Source: an uncultured Lachnospiraceae bacterium
GTDB lineage: Bacteria > Bacillota > Clostridia > Lachnospirales > Lachnospiraceae
NCBI GenBank assembly: GCA_910587635.1
Contig: CAJUNB010000002.1
Location: 1 to 64,000, forward strand
DNA: 64,000 bases
Reading direction: 5' to 3'
In this document: piece by piece, positions 40,863 to 49,946 of the stretch
How positions within the stretch are numbered: position 1 is the stretch's first letter
Layout: each line of letters opens with the position of its first letter
Notes under the pieces: model-generated
What the model was told of the DNA's origin: nothing
Database searches by the model: none
Seen by the model: only the letters and a program-made list of their open reading frames with translations
Program-made: the position numbers and the translations under genes

Positions 40863-42638
40863 ATGTACTATCCAGAGGAACTGATCGAAGAAGTTCGTTT
40901 AAAAAATGATATTGTTGACGTGATATCCGGCCATGTCCGGCTCCAGAGAAAGGGAGGAAGTTATTTCGGGCTGTGTCCATTTCACAGTGAGAAGTCCCCT
41001 TCTTTTTCCGTTTCAAGGAGTAAACAAATGTATTACTGTTTCGGCTGTGGGGCGGGAGGAAATGTATTTACATTTCTGATGGAATATGAGCATTTTACGT
41101 TTCAGGAAGCGGTAAAAGCGCTGGCGGAGCGGGCAGGGGTGAGCCTGCCTGAGCTGGAATATTCGGAGGAGATGAAGCAGAAGGAGAGCAGACGTACGAA
41201 GCTGCTGGAAGTGAATAAAGAAGCGGCAAAATATTTCTACTACCTGCTTCGGAAACAGGAAGGAAGAGCGGGACTGCAGTATTTGCGGGGACGGGGGCTG
41301 GAAGAAGGGACGATACATAAATTTGGTCTCGGTTTCGCAAGTAAATTCAGTGATGATCTGACCAGATATCTGAAAGGCAAAGGCTATCAGGATGAGCTTT
41401 TAAAAGAAGCGGGACTGTGCAGCATTGATGAAAAGTATGGGACACATGATAAATTCTGGAATCGGGTCATGTTTCCGATACAGGATATGAACCATCGGGT
41501 CATCGGATTCGGAGGCAGAGTCATGGGGGAAGGAAAGCCCAAATATCTGAATTCCCCTGAGACACCGGTATTTGACAAAAGCAGAAATTTATACGGGTTG
41601 AATTTCGCCCGCAGTTCCAGGGCTGGCAACATGATTCTGTGTGAAGGATATATGGATGTAATTGCCATGCATCAGGCCGGATTTGGACAGGCTGTAGCTT
41701 CTCTCGGGACAGCCTTTACAGAAGGACAGGCCGGACTGATTCGCAGATATACGGAAAATGTGCTGTTGTCCTATGACAGTGACGGAGCAGGTGTCAGAGC
41801 CGCACTTCGGGCTATTGGTATCTTAAAGGAATCGGGATTGACCGGGAAGATTATTCATCTGGAACCTTATAAGGACCCGGACGAATTTTTGAAAAACAGA
41901 GGTACGGAACAATTTCAGAAGCGGATAGAGGAGGCGGAGAACAGCTTCTTCTTCGAGCTGAGGATACTGGAGCGGGACTATGATCTGTCAGACCCGGAAG
42001 GGAAGACACGGTTTCACCAGGCGATTGCCAGAAAGCTGTGCGGTTTTTCAGAGGAAGTGGAGAGGGAAAACTATATCGAAGCCGCGGCGGATAGATATCA
42101 TATTGGATTTGAGAATCTGCGCAGACTCGTGGGAAGCTACGCAGCAAAAACCGGACTGGCGAAAGAGACCATACGGCCAAAGTCCGGGGTAAAACCTAAA
42201 AATACACCGGAAGACGGAGCGAAAAAGGCACAGAGGTTATTGATTACCTGGCTCAGTGAAGAACCGGGATTATACAGAAAAATAAAAAAATACATTTCTC
42301 CAGGAGATTTTACGACAGATCTGTATCGACAGGTGGCAGAGAAGCTGTTTGCGGAACTGGAAGGGGAAGCCCCCAATCCTGCGGCACTGGTCAGTCAGTT
42401 TACAGAAGAGGAGCAGCAGAGGGAAGTGGCGGCACTGTTCCACACCCGGCTGGTACTGCCAGGGCAGGAGAAAAAGGAAAGGGAAAAAGCTTTTCATGAT
42501 ATCCTGATCAGTGTAAAAACATATAGTTATGAATGTGACTGCGAGCGTATGGGAAACGATATGGATGCACTAAAGAGGGCGATTGCAGGGAAAAAGGCAC
42601 TGGAAGAGCTGAAGAATACGCATATTTCCTTAGATTAA
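40863..42638 (+). CDS. dnaG: DNA primase
   Basis: A 591-residue bacterial primase: zinc-binding CHC2 domain (CPFHSEKSPSFSVS...YYCFGCGAGG), catalytic core N-terminal domain, and TOPRIM domain with EGYMDVIAMHQAG, and YDSDGAGVRAALRA for the acidic metal site; a helicase-binding C-terminal part follows. It makes RNA primers at the replication fork. The ATG at 40863 is preferred; a TTG 27 bases upstream is in frame but has no ribosome binding site. It lies 49 bases after dgt and 42 before rpoD. Confidence 0.96.
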   Translation: MYYPEELIEEVRLKNDIVDVISGHVRLQRKGGSYFGLCPFHSEKSPSFSVSRSKQMYYCFGCGAGGNVFTFLMEYEHFTFQEAVKALAERAGVSLPELEYSEEMKQKESRRTKLLEVNKEAAKYFYYLLRKQEGRAGLQYLRGRGLEEGTIHKFGLGFASKFSDDLTRYLKGKGYQDELLKEAGLCSIDEKYGTHDKFWNRVMFPIQDMNHRVIGFGGRVMGEGKPKYLNSPETPVFDKSRNLYGLNFARSSRAGNMILCEGYMDVIAMHQAGFGQAVASLGTAFTEGQAGLIRRYTENVLLSYDSDGAGVRAALRAIGILKESGLTGKIIHLEPYKDPDEFLKNRGTEQFQKRIEEAENSFFFELRILERDYDLSDPEGKTRFHQAIARKLCGFSEEVERENYIEAAADRYHIGFENLRRLVGSYAAKTGLAKETIRPKSGVKPKNTPEDGAKKAQRLLITWLSEEPGLYRKIKKYISPGDFTTDLYRQVAEKLFAELEGEAPNPAALVSQFTEEEQQREVAALFHTRLVLPGQEKKEREKAFHDILISVKTYSYECDCERMGNDMDALKRAIAGKKALEELKNTHISLD

Positions 42639-42680
42639 GGCAAAAATAAATAACAAGTTATGGAAGGATGGGCCACATTA

Positions 42681-43793
42681 ATGGACGAAAACACAAGGGC
42701 AAAGTTTGAAGAGAGATTGAAAGAACTCTTAAATATTGCCAAAAAGAAAAAGAATGTTCTGGAATATCAGGAAATCCGAGATTTTTTTACAGAGCTGGAT
42801 CTGGAAGAGGAACAGTTCGATCAAATCATAGAGACACTGGAACAGAACCATGTGGATGTACTGCGCATTACCAAAGGCGATGATGTGAGCGAAGAGGAAA
42901 TCATTCTGACAGAAGAAGACGAGGTAGATGTGGAAAATATCGACCTCTCTGTCCCGGACGGAGTCAGCATCGAGGACCCTGTCAGGATGTATCTGAAGGA
43001 GATTGGTAAGGTGCCTCTTTTGAATGCGGAAGAGGAAATTGATCTGGCAAAGAAGATGGAAATGGGAGATGCAGAGGCGAAAAAGCGGCTGGCAGAAGCG
43101 AATCTGCGTCTTGTAGTGAGTATTGCAAAGCGATACGTGGGACGTGGCATGCTCTTTCTCGATCTGATTCAGGAAGGAAATATGGGCCTGATTAAGGCAG
43201 TGGAAAAATTTGATTATCGTAAAGGATATAAATTCTCTACTTATGCTACCTGGTGGATTCGACAGGCGATCACAAGAGCCATTGCCGATCAGGGCAGAAC
43301 GATTCGTATCCCCGTGCATATGGTGGAGACGATCAATAAGCTGATTCGGGTGAGCAGACAGCTCTTGCAGGAGCTGGGGAGAGAACCTACTCCGGAGGAA
43401 ATTGCAGAGGAAATGAATATGCCGGAAGAACGGGTACGGGAAATTCTGAAGATTTCTCAGGAGCCGGTTTCTCTGGAAACGCCCATCGGAGAAGAAGAGG
43501 ACAGTCATCTGGGAGATTTCATACAGGATGACAATGTGCCGGTACCTTCCGATGCGGCTGCCTTTACGCTGCTGAAGGAACAGCTTGTAGAAGTGCTTGG
43601 CACGCTGACAGAGAGAGAACAGAAGGTGCTCCGGCTCCGTTTCGGACTGGACGATGGCCGTGCCCGGACACTGGAGGAAGTGGGGAAAGAGTTCAACGTA
43701 ACCCGGGAACGTATCCGGCAGATCGAAGCAAAGGCGCTGCGCAAACTCCGTCATCCCAGCAGAAGCCGTAAACTGAAAGATTATCTGGACTAG
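42681..43793 (+). CDS. rpoD: Primary sigma factor RpoD (SigA)
   Basis: A 370-residue group 1 sigma factor with region 1.1-like N-terminus (MDENTRAKFEERLKELLNIA), region 1.2 (DPVRMYLKEIG), region 2 (RLVVSIAKRYVGRGM...KFSTYATWWIRQAI), region 3 and region 4 with HTH (TLEEVGKEFNVTRERIRQIE). It directs RNA polymerase to the TTGACA/TATAAT promoters seen in this window. The ATG at 42681 fits the family N-terminus and has GGAAGG upstream, though spaced widely; an ATG at 42660 lacks a site. Confidence 0.97.
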   Translation: MDENTRAKFEERLKELLNIAKKKKNVLEYQEIRDFFTELDLEEEQFDQIIETLEQNHVDVLRITKGDDVSEEEIILTEEDEVDVENIDLSVPDGVSIEDPVRMYLKEIGKVPLLNAEEEIDLAKKMEMGDAEAKKRLAEANLRLVVSIAKRYVGRGMLFLDLIQEGNMGLIKAVEKFDYRKGYKFSTYATWWIRQAITRAIADQGRTIRIPVHMVETINKLIRVSRQLLQELGREPTPEEIAEEMNMPEERVREILKISQEPVSLETPIGEEEDSHLGDFIQDDNVPVPSDAAAFTLLKEQLVEVLGTLTEREQKVLRLRFGLDDGRARTLEEVGKEFNVTRERIRQIEAKALRKLRHPSRSRKLKDYLD

Positions 43794-43802
43794 AGGGAAA
43801 AA

Positions 43803-44615
43803 GTGGAATTATCAAAGAGACTGCAGGCGGTAGCAGATCTGGTATCTGTCGGCAGTATAGCATGTGACGTAGGCTGTGACCATGGCTATATACCTGTCTG
43901 GCTCATACAGAATCGGATTTGTCCGAGAGTAATTGCCGTGGACAGAGGAGCCGGACCTCTTGGAAATGCAAAAGAAAATGTCAGAGCTTTTGGCCTGGAA
44001 GAGTACATAACGCTGAGACTGTCAGACGGTGTCGCTTCTCTGGAAAAAGGAGAAGCGGACAGCCTGATTCTGGCCGGCATGGGTGGCAGGCTAATCATAA
44101 AAATATTGTCAGAGGGTATGGAAAAAATTCGGGCAATGAAAGAAGTGGTGTTACAGCCCCAGTCAGAAATAGCCGCTGTCAGAAGATTTCTGCGGGAATC
44201 GGGGTTTTACATTGTGCAGGAAAACATGGTGTACGAAGATGGGAAATACTACCCGATGATGCGAGCGGTTTTGCCAGAGACCCGGGAGGAGGAGAATGCC
44301 TCCGGCAGGGTGAAAGAAACAGGCAGAAATGTGGGTTTCGGTGTAGGGACGGCCGGGGATAGAAGCAGGGAAGCGGCTGCAGAGGCAGAGGAAATACGCC
44401 GGGAGGCCTATGACAGATACGGAGAATATCTATTGCGGCACTGTCATTCTGTGCTGTATCAGTTTCTGCTCTGGGAACAGGAACGGGAACATATCATTGG
44501 CAGGGAGCTCCTCTCTTCGGGGAAAGAAAAGACAGAGAAGTGCAGGCAGCGGGCAGCGGCCCTGGAAAGATCGGAAAAGATCAGAAATTATGCTCTGTCC
44601 TGCTTTACAGAATGA
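43803..44615 (+). CDS. trmK: tRNA (adenine(22)-N(1))-methyltransferase TrmK family
   Basis: A 270-residue class I methyltransferase. The core begins MELSKRLQAVADLV with the SAM site ACDVGCDHGYIPVWL and the family motif LILAGMGGRLIIKIL; VVLQPQSE follows. The C-terminal half is a coiled coil rich in Arg and Glu with an unusual charged, low-complexity insert (about 160-200). GTG start behind AGAGGG. The order rpoD-trmK-nif3 is typical of Firmicutes. Confidence 0.92.
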   Translation: MELSKRLQAVADLVSVGSIACDVGCDHGYIPVWLIQNRICPRVIAVDRGAGPLGNAKENVRAFGLEEYITLRLSDGVASLEKGEADSLILAGMGGRLIIKILSEGMEKIRAMKEVVLQPQSEIAAVRRFLRESGFYIVQENMVYEDGKYYPMMRAVLPETREEENASGRVKETGRNVGFGVGTAGDRSREAAAEAEEIRREAYDRYGEYLLRHCHSVLYQFLLWEQEREHIIGRELLSSGKEKTEKCRQRAAALERSEKIRNYALSCFTE

Positions 44616-44659
44616 GTTTACAGAATACGATAGAAGGAAAGTAGAATCAGGAGTGGAAT

Positions 44660-45442
44660 ATGCGCTGCAGAGAGTTAATAAATAAACTGGAGATGTTGTC
44701 TCCCCGTTCCTATGCAGAGTCCTGGGATAATCCTGGATTACTCACAGGCAGGTATGAAAAGGAGATTGGAAAAGTGATGGTGGCACTGGATGCTACCGGT
44801 GAAGTGATAGAAGAGGCAGTGGAGGCCGGTGTGGATTTTCTTCTGACGCATCATCCTCTGATCTTTTCGGCGCGCAAACAGATCAATGACGATGATTTTA
44901 TCGGCAGGAGGCTGGTAAAGCTGCTTGGAAATGATATATGCTGCTATGCCATGCATACAAATTTTGATGTGATGGGAATGGCGGATGCGGCAGCGGATAA
45001 GATTGCACTGACAGACAGGCAGGTATTAGATGTTACCCGGGAAACTGACAGGGAAAAGGAAGGTATCGGAAGAGTCGGTAAGTTGCAAAAGGCAATGTCA
45101 CTGAAAGAATGTGCGGAACTTGTAAAGCATTCCTTTGCTTTGGATTACATAAAAATATTTGGGGAGAAGAACAGGATCGTAGAGAGAGCGGCGATCTGTC
45201 CGGGTTCCGGGAAAAGTGTTATTCAAAAATCCGTTCTGGGGGGAGCGGATGTCCTGATTACCGGGGATATCGATCATCATGAGGGGATAGATGCCATGGC
45301 TATGGGGTTGAGCATTATCGATGCGGGGCACTATGGGCTGGAAAAGATATTTGTCCCTGTTATGGAGGAATTTTTAAAGAGAGAGTGCGGAGAACTAGTT
45401 GTTTTCCGTGCCAGAGAGCAAAATCCGTTCTGGATGTTGTGA
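44660..45442 (+). CDS. Nif3-like dinuclear metal centre protein
   Basis: A 260-residue member of the Nif3/YqfO (DUF34) family. Metal ligands are visible in LLTHHPLIF, MHTNFD and the late GHYGLEK; the start MRCRELINKLEMLSP...WDNPGLLTG is typical. Often placed next to trmK; proposed as GTP cyclohydrolase I-like or metal-insertion factor, but its role is not settled. GGAG precedes the ATG. Confidence 0.93.
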   Translation: MRCRELINKLEMLSPRSYAESWDNPGLLTGRYEKEIGKVMVALDATGEVIEEAVEAGVDFLLTHHPLIFSARKQINDDDFIGRRLVKLLGNDICCYAMHTNFDVMGMADAAADKIALTDRQVLDVTRETDREKEGIGRVGKLQKAMSLKECAELVKHSFALDYIKIFGEKNRIVERAAICPGSGKSVIQKSVLGGADVLITGDIDHHEGIDAMAMGLSIIDAGHYGLEKIFVPVMEEFLKRECGELVVFRAREQNPFWML

Positions 45443-45483
45443 ACAGCAAATATTTCGTTACAAAACAGGAGGGAAGGTAGATT

Positions 45484-47139
45484 ATGGTAACGCTTACGAT
45501 TTGTGGGGAGGAAAAGAAGTACAAAAAGGGAACGACTTACGAAGAAATTGCCCGGGAATATGAGAAGGTGTACGACGGAACGATCGCTCTTGTCATGGTG
45601 AATGGGAAGATCACAGAACTGATGAAGAAAGCGGAAAAGGACTGTGAACTGAAATTCATTACGCTGCAGGATTCTGCGGGACACAAAGCTTATGTGCGTA
45701 CGGCCATTATGCTTTTACTGAAAGCGTTGTACGATGTGGAAAAACGGGAAAATATCGACAGAGTCAAAGTAGAATTTGCTATCGGACAGGGGTATTACTG
45801 TCGGGTGAATGGGAAGGTGAAAGTGGACCAGACACTGATCGAACGGTTGAACGTGCGGATGGAACAGCTCGTTTTACAGAATATTCCCATTACAAAACAT
45901 ACATATCCGCTGGAGGAGGGACTGGCACTCTTTGACAGTCTGGGAATGGAAGATAAAAAGAAGCTTTTCAGATACAGACGAAGTTCCTTTGTGAATGTTT
46001 ACCAAATGGACGATTTCCAGGATTATTATTACGGATATATGCTGCCTTCTACCGGATATATTAAATATTTCAAAGTGATTTCCTATGAGAATGGGCTGAT
46101 GTTGCTCTTACCTGACCGGCACGAGCCCAAAAAGATCGACTATTTTGTGCCGAGGGAAAAGCTGTTTCATGCGTTAGAGCAGTCTACTGTCTGGGGAGAA
46201 ATGATGGGAATCGATACGGTGGGGGATCTGAATGACGAGATCTGCGGCGGCAGGATTGCAGAGCTGATTCTCGTGCAGGAGGCACTGCAGGAGAGAAGGA
46301 TCGCGGAGATTGCCCAGGATATTGTGAACAGAAAAGGCGTCAAATTTGTTATGATTGCCGGGCCTTCTTCTTCCGGCAAGACGACATTTTCCCACAGGCT
46401 TTCTGTACAGCTCCGTTCCTATGGCATGAACCCTCATCCCATAGGTGTAGATGATTATTTTGTGGACAGGGAACTTACGCCCAGGGATAAAAACGGGAAT
46501 TATAATTTTGAATGTCTGGAAGCCATCGATGTGGCAGGATTCAATGAAGATATGGGCAATCTCCTTGCCGGTAAGACAGTGGAACTCCCGTCTTTTAATT
46601 TCAAGACGGGAAAACGGGAATACAAAGGGAATTTCAAGACGCTGGGAAAAGATGACATCCTTGTCATCGAAGGGATTCATGGGTTGAATGATAAAATGTC
46701 TCTCTCTCTCCCAAGCGAGAGTAAATATAAGATTTATATCAGTGCTCTGACCAGTCTGAATATTGATGAACATAACCGTATCCCTACTACAGATGGAAGG
46801 CTGCTGCGTCGTATGGTACGGGATGCCAGAAACAGAGGCACTTCTGCAAAACAGACGATCGCCATGTGGCAGTCTGTGCGCCGGGGAGAAGAAGAGAATA
46901 TTTTTCCTTTTCAGGAGAGCGCCGATGCCACGTTTAATTCCGTACTGATCTATGAACTGGCTGTGCTGAAGACGTATGCGGAGCCGCTCCTGTTCAGTAT
47001 TCAAAAGGGGGAACCGGAATATTATGAGGCAAAGAGGCTTCTGAAATTCCTGGAATACTTCCTGGGAATCAACAGTGAAATGCTGCCGAAGAACTCCATT
47101 GTGAGAGAATTTATCGGTGGCAGTGTATATCACGTGTAA
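45484..47139 (+). CDS. TGS-domain nucleoside (uridine) kinase-like protein
   Basis: A 551-residue protein with an N-terminal TGS domain (about 1-65), a threonyl-tRNA-synthetase-like second domain (about 70-240) and a uridine-kinase-type P-loop domain (about 285-500) with GPSSSGKTTF, VDDYFVDRELTP and EGIHGLND. Such proteins are frequent in Clostridia and are annotated as nucleoside kinases. The ATG lies 41 bases after nif3 behind GGAGGG. It is the last gene of the housekeeping run before rnpB. Confidence 0.9.
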   Translation: MVTLTICGEEKKYKKGTTYEEIAREYEKVYDGTIALVMVNGKITELMKKAEKDCELKFITLQDSAGHKAYVRTAIMLLLKALYDVEKRENIDRVKVEFAIGQGYYCRVNGKVKVDQTLIERLNVRMEQLVLQNIPITKHTYPLEEGLALFDSLGMEDKKKLFRYRRSSFVNVYQMDDFQDYYYGYMLPSTGYIKYFKVISYENGLMLLLPDRHEPKKIDYFVPREKLFHALEQSTVWGEMMGIDTVGDLNDEICGGRIAELILVQEALQERRIAEIAQDIVNRKGVKFVMIAGPSSSGKTTFSHRLSVQLRSYGMNPHPIGVDDYFVDRELTPRDKNGNYNFECLEAIDVAGFNEDMGNLLAGKTVELPSFNFKTGKREYKGNFKTLGKDDILVIEGIHGLNDKMSLSLPSESKYKIYISALTSLNIDEHNRIPTTDGRLLRRMVRDARNRGTSAKQTIAMWQSVRRGEEENIFPFQESADATFNSVLIYELAVLKTYAEPLLFSIQKGEPEYYEAKRLLKFLEYFLGINSEMLPKNSIVREFIGGSVYHV

Positions 47140-47165
47140 TGGTGCTCATGCGATAAAAATATAAA

Positions 47166-47519
47166 GGGGCCAAGTAGGATAAATGATCGCGGCTGCAATG
47201 CCGAAAGGCAGCAGGTGAGGAAAGTCCGGGCTTCACAGGGCAGGATGCCGGATAACATCCGGTGGAGGCGACTCCAAGGACAGTGCAACAGAAATATACC
47301 GCCAGGAATCTGGTAAGGGTGGAAGGGCAGTGTAAGAGACTACCGCCCTGCCGGTAACGGCAGGGGCACATGTAAACCCCATCCGAAGCAAGACCGAATC
47401 GAAAGCAACAGGTCTGCCCGGCCTGCTTTCAGGTGGGTCGCTGGAGGCTATTGGCAACAATAGTCCTGGATAGATGATCATTCACGACATAACCCGGCTT
47501 ATCGTCCTGCTTGGCTCTT
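47166..47519 (+). ncRNA. rnpB: RNase P RNA, class A
   Basis: Recognised by the conserved CR-I to CR-V pieces: GAGGAAAGTCCGGGCT near 47217, ACAGAAATATACCGCC with AGGGTGGAAGGGC near 47290-47330, GTAAACCCCATCCG near 47372, and AGATGATCATTCACGACA with AACCCGGCTTA near 47472-47500. The ends pair as P1 (GGCCAAGTAGGA with TCCTGCTTGGC). It cleaves tRNA 5' leaders, including those of the eight tRNAs here. Boundaries are approximate by a few bases. Confidence 0.96.
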
Positions 47520-47708
47520 TGATCATAAATGCCAAAAGCCTTTTTAGGAAGGCTGATGCTCTGTTTGCGGGGGACAGTGTGAAGATACTGTTTTCTGTAA
47601 ACAGGGCATTTCATATGTATCGGTACCCTCAGTGGATAAAAGAACAGGGCTTTTGACACCCGGATGCAAATAAAAAAGAAAGAGAAATAAGAAAGAGGAA
47701 TAAAAAAG

Positions 47709-48992
47709 ATGAAAACAGATAGATCTGAGCAATTATATCAAGAAGCAGTGTCATTGATGCCGGGCGGGGTAAACAGTCCGGTCCGGGCCTTTGGCAGTGT
47801 GGGTATGACGCCTCTTTTTATAAAACGTGCAGCGGGAGACAGATTGACAGACGTGGATGGAAATGAATGGATCGATTATGTGTGTTCCTGGGGCCCGGGG
47901 ATTTTAGGGCACGCCTATCCGACTGTGGTGGAAAAGGTGCAGAAAGCGGTACTGGACGGGCTGACCTTCGGAGCCTGTACAGAGAAGGAAGTGGTACTTG
48001 CACAGATGATACGACAAAATATTCCTTCCATGGAGAAGCTGCGGCTTGTAAATTCCGGGACAGAGGCGGTAATGAGCGCTGTGCGGGCTGCCCGGGGCTA
48101 TACCGGCAGAGAAAAAATCGTAAAATTCAAAGGGTGTTATCACGGCCATTCGGATGGGCTGCTTGTGAAAGCGGGAAGTGGTGCCCTGACAGGTGGCGTG
48201 CCTGACAGTGCCGGTATCCCTGCTTCCTATACAGAGCATACGCTGGTCGCTTCCTATAACGATGCGGAAAGTGTAAAGAAAATCTTTGAAGCACAGGGAG
48301 AAAAAATCGCCTGCCTGCTTGTGGAGCCTGTGGCGGCCAATATGGGAGTGGTCCTTCCTGAAAAAGGATTTCTGGAATTTCTCCGGGAAATAACGAAAAA
48401 ATACGGGACGGTTTTGATTTTCGATGAAGTGATTACCGGTTTCCGTCTTGGACTTGGGGGTGCTCAGGCTTATTATGGCGTTACACCGGATATGACGGTT
48501 CTTGGCAAGATTGTGGGCGGGGGTATGCCGCTTGCAGTATATGGCGGAAAAAGGGAAATCATGGATTGGGTAGCGCCTGTAGGAAAGGTATACCAGGCAG
48601 GAACATTGTCAGGCAACCCTATTGCCACTACAGCGGGAATTGCCACCCTTTCCGTACTGATGGAGCATGAGGAAATCTACCGGGAAATCGAAAGCAAGGC
48701 AGGGATGTTGGCAGAAGCTTACAGGCGCAGTGGAAAAGTATGGGTCAATCAGGCGGGTTCTTTGCTCAGTGCATTTTTTACAGAAACGCCTGTGAGAGAT
48801 TATGACAGTGCTGTCACATCAGATGGAAAGACCTTTGGGGCATATTTCCGGCATATGCTTGCCCATGGCATTTATGTGGCACCTTCCCAGTATGAAGCTA
48901 TGTTCGTATCCTGGGCTCACACGGATGAGGATATCGAAAGGACTGTGCAGGCAATAGAGGAATTTATGAGTTTGGATGGAGAAGACAGATGA
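47709..48992 (+). CDS. hemL: Glutamate-1-semialdehyde 2,1-aminomutase
   Basis: A 427-residue PLP enzyme of aminotransferase class III. The N-terminus LMPGGVNSPVRAF, the region LIFDEVITGFRLGLGGAQAY, the PLP lysine in TVLGKIVGGGMP and QAGTLSGNP are as in HemL. It converts glutamate semialdehyde to 5-aminolevulinate for tetrapyrrole (heme or corrinoid) synthesis. No other hem gene adjoins, and its stop overlaps the next start (ATGA). Confidence 0.95.
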   Translation: MKTDRSEQLYQEAVSLMPGGVNSPVRAFGSVGMTPLFIKRAAGDRLTDVDGNEWIDYVCSWGPGILGHAYPTVVEKVQKAVLDGLTFGACTEKEVVLAQMIRQNIPSMEKLRLVNSGTEAVMSAVRAARGYTGREKIVKFKGCYHGHSDGLLVKAGSGALTGGVPDSAGIPASYTEHTLVASYNDAESVKKIFEAQGEKIACLLVEPVAANMGVVLPEKGFLEFLREITKKYGTVLIFDEVITGFRLGLGGAQAYYGVTPDMTVLGKIVGGGMPLAVYGGKREIMDWVAPVGKVYQAGTLSGNPIATTAGIATLSVLMEHEEIYREIESKAGMLAEAYRRSGKVWVNQAGSLLSAFFTETPVRDYDSAVTSDGKTFGAYFRHMLAHGIYVAPSQYEAMFVSWAHTDEDIERTVQAIEEFMSLDGEDR

Positions 48993-49612
48993 ACAGTGAA
49001 AAGAAAAGACGTATTGTCATGACCGTTGTAGGCGTGATTGTGAGTGGGCTTGCCATAGGGATGTTCAATGCATCCGCCTTTGGCATGGATTGCTTTCAGG
49101 TGTTTGTCCATGGACTCTGGATGCATACACCGATCTCATTTGGCACCTTTTATATGCTATTTAATCTGCTGATGTTGGTTGCCATATTTTTTGTCGATCG
49201 AAGTAAGATAGGACTGGGGACCTTTATCAATATATTTTTACTGGGATATGTGGTGGACTTCTCTTCCTGGCTATGGAATCGGGTCCCCTTTACAGAAACC
49301 ATACTGACAAGGGCAGTGCTTTTGGGTGCTGGAGTATTGCTGCTGTGCCTTTCCTCCTCTCTCTATTATGTGGGAGATTTGGGGGTATCCACATATGATG
49401 CAGTGGCGCTGTGCATTTCGGAGAAGAAAAAATGGAAATTCTTTATTGTGCGGGTAGTGTGCGACCTGACTGTAGCCCTGAGCGGATTTGCTCTGGGAGC
49501 GGTCCTGGGGATTGGTACTGTTGTTACAGCATTTGGCATGGGGCCGATGATTTCCTTTTTTAATGTACATATGTCAGAGCCTCTCCGCTATGGAAAGGCC
49601 GGAAAACCTTAG
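48989..49612 (+). CDS. YczE/YitT-type membrane protein
   Basis: A 207-residue integral membrane protein with five or six segments. The stretches GLAIGMFNASAFGMDCFQVF, GTFINIFLLGYVVDF and VGDLGVSTYDAVAL are typical of the YczE/YyaS/YitT family, whose function is unknown (possible transporters). Its ATG overlaps the hemL stop by four bases, so the two are translationally coupled. Confidence 0.85.
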   Translation: MNSEKKRRIVMTVVGVIVSGLAIGMFNASAFGMDCFQVFVHGLWMHTPISFGTFYMLFNLLMLVAIFFVDRSKIGLGTFINIFLLGYVVDFSSWLWNRVPFTETILTRAVLLGAGVLLLCLSSSLYYVGDLGVSTYDAVALCISEKKKWKFFIVRVVCDLTVALSGFALGAVLGIGTVVTAFGMGPMISFFNVHMSEPLRYGKAGKP

Positions 49613-49669
49613 TTGCATCCTAAAATAGAATGGGGTATAATGTGCGAAAAGGGCAGAGCCAAGTGGATG

Positions 49670-49710
49670 AAAATATATCTGTCATGCTCGCATGAACAGA
49701 TATATTTTTA
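49670..49710 (+). terminator. Terminator of hemL and the membrane gene
   Basis: AAAATATATCTGT and ACAGATATATTTT pair over 13 bases, with an inner CATG/CATG pair, ending in TTTTT. Confidence 0.75.
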
Positions 49711-49727
49711 GACATTTGGCGAGCGAA

Positions 49728-49771
49728 GCGAGCCACGGGAAGCCGGAGGCTATCCGTGGCTGTGCCCGATA
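49728..49771. repeat. REP-like hairpin, copy A
   Basis: 44 bases from GCGAGCCACGGGAAGCC to CGTGGCTGTGCCCGATA, folding on itself through GCCACGG/CCGTGGC. Nearly identical to 49867-49910, with four mismatches in the loop side. Directly preceded by GCGAGCGAAGC. Confidence 0.75.
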
Positions 49772-49826
49772 GTGAGCAGTGGGCCTTTATCCATATAGAT
49801 GCATAGGGCGAAGCCCGCGATGAGGA

Positions 49827-49852
49827 AAGCCTGGGGCTTTCCGAATGGCGCT
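49827..49852. repeat. REP-like short hairpin
   Basis: GGAAAGCC-TGG-GGCTTTCC, the same loop-proximal sequence as the centre of copy B at 49867-49910, here without the GCCACGG arms. Confidence 0.55.
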
Positions 49853-49866
49853 GCGAAGATAAATAA

Positions 49867-49910
49867 GCGAGCCACGGGAAGCCTGGGGCTTTCCGTGGCT
49901 GTGCCCGATA
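49867..49910. repeat. REP-like hairpin, copy B
   Basis: 44 bases, GCGAGCCACGGGAAGCC then TGGGGCTTTCCGTGGC and TGTGCCCGATA; a near-perfect hairpin. With copy A and the short hairpin it fills most of the 330-base gap between the membrane gene and the next coding region; no gene is supported there. Confidence 0.75.
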
Positions 49911-49946
49911 AAAAGTAGTAGGCAGAGAATACGATAAGAGGAAAGT

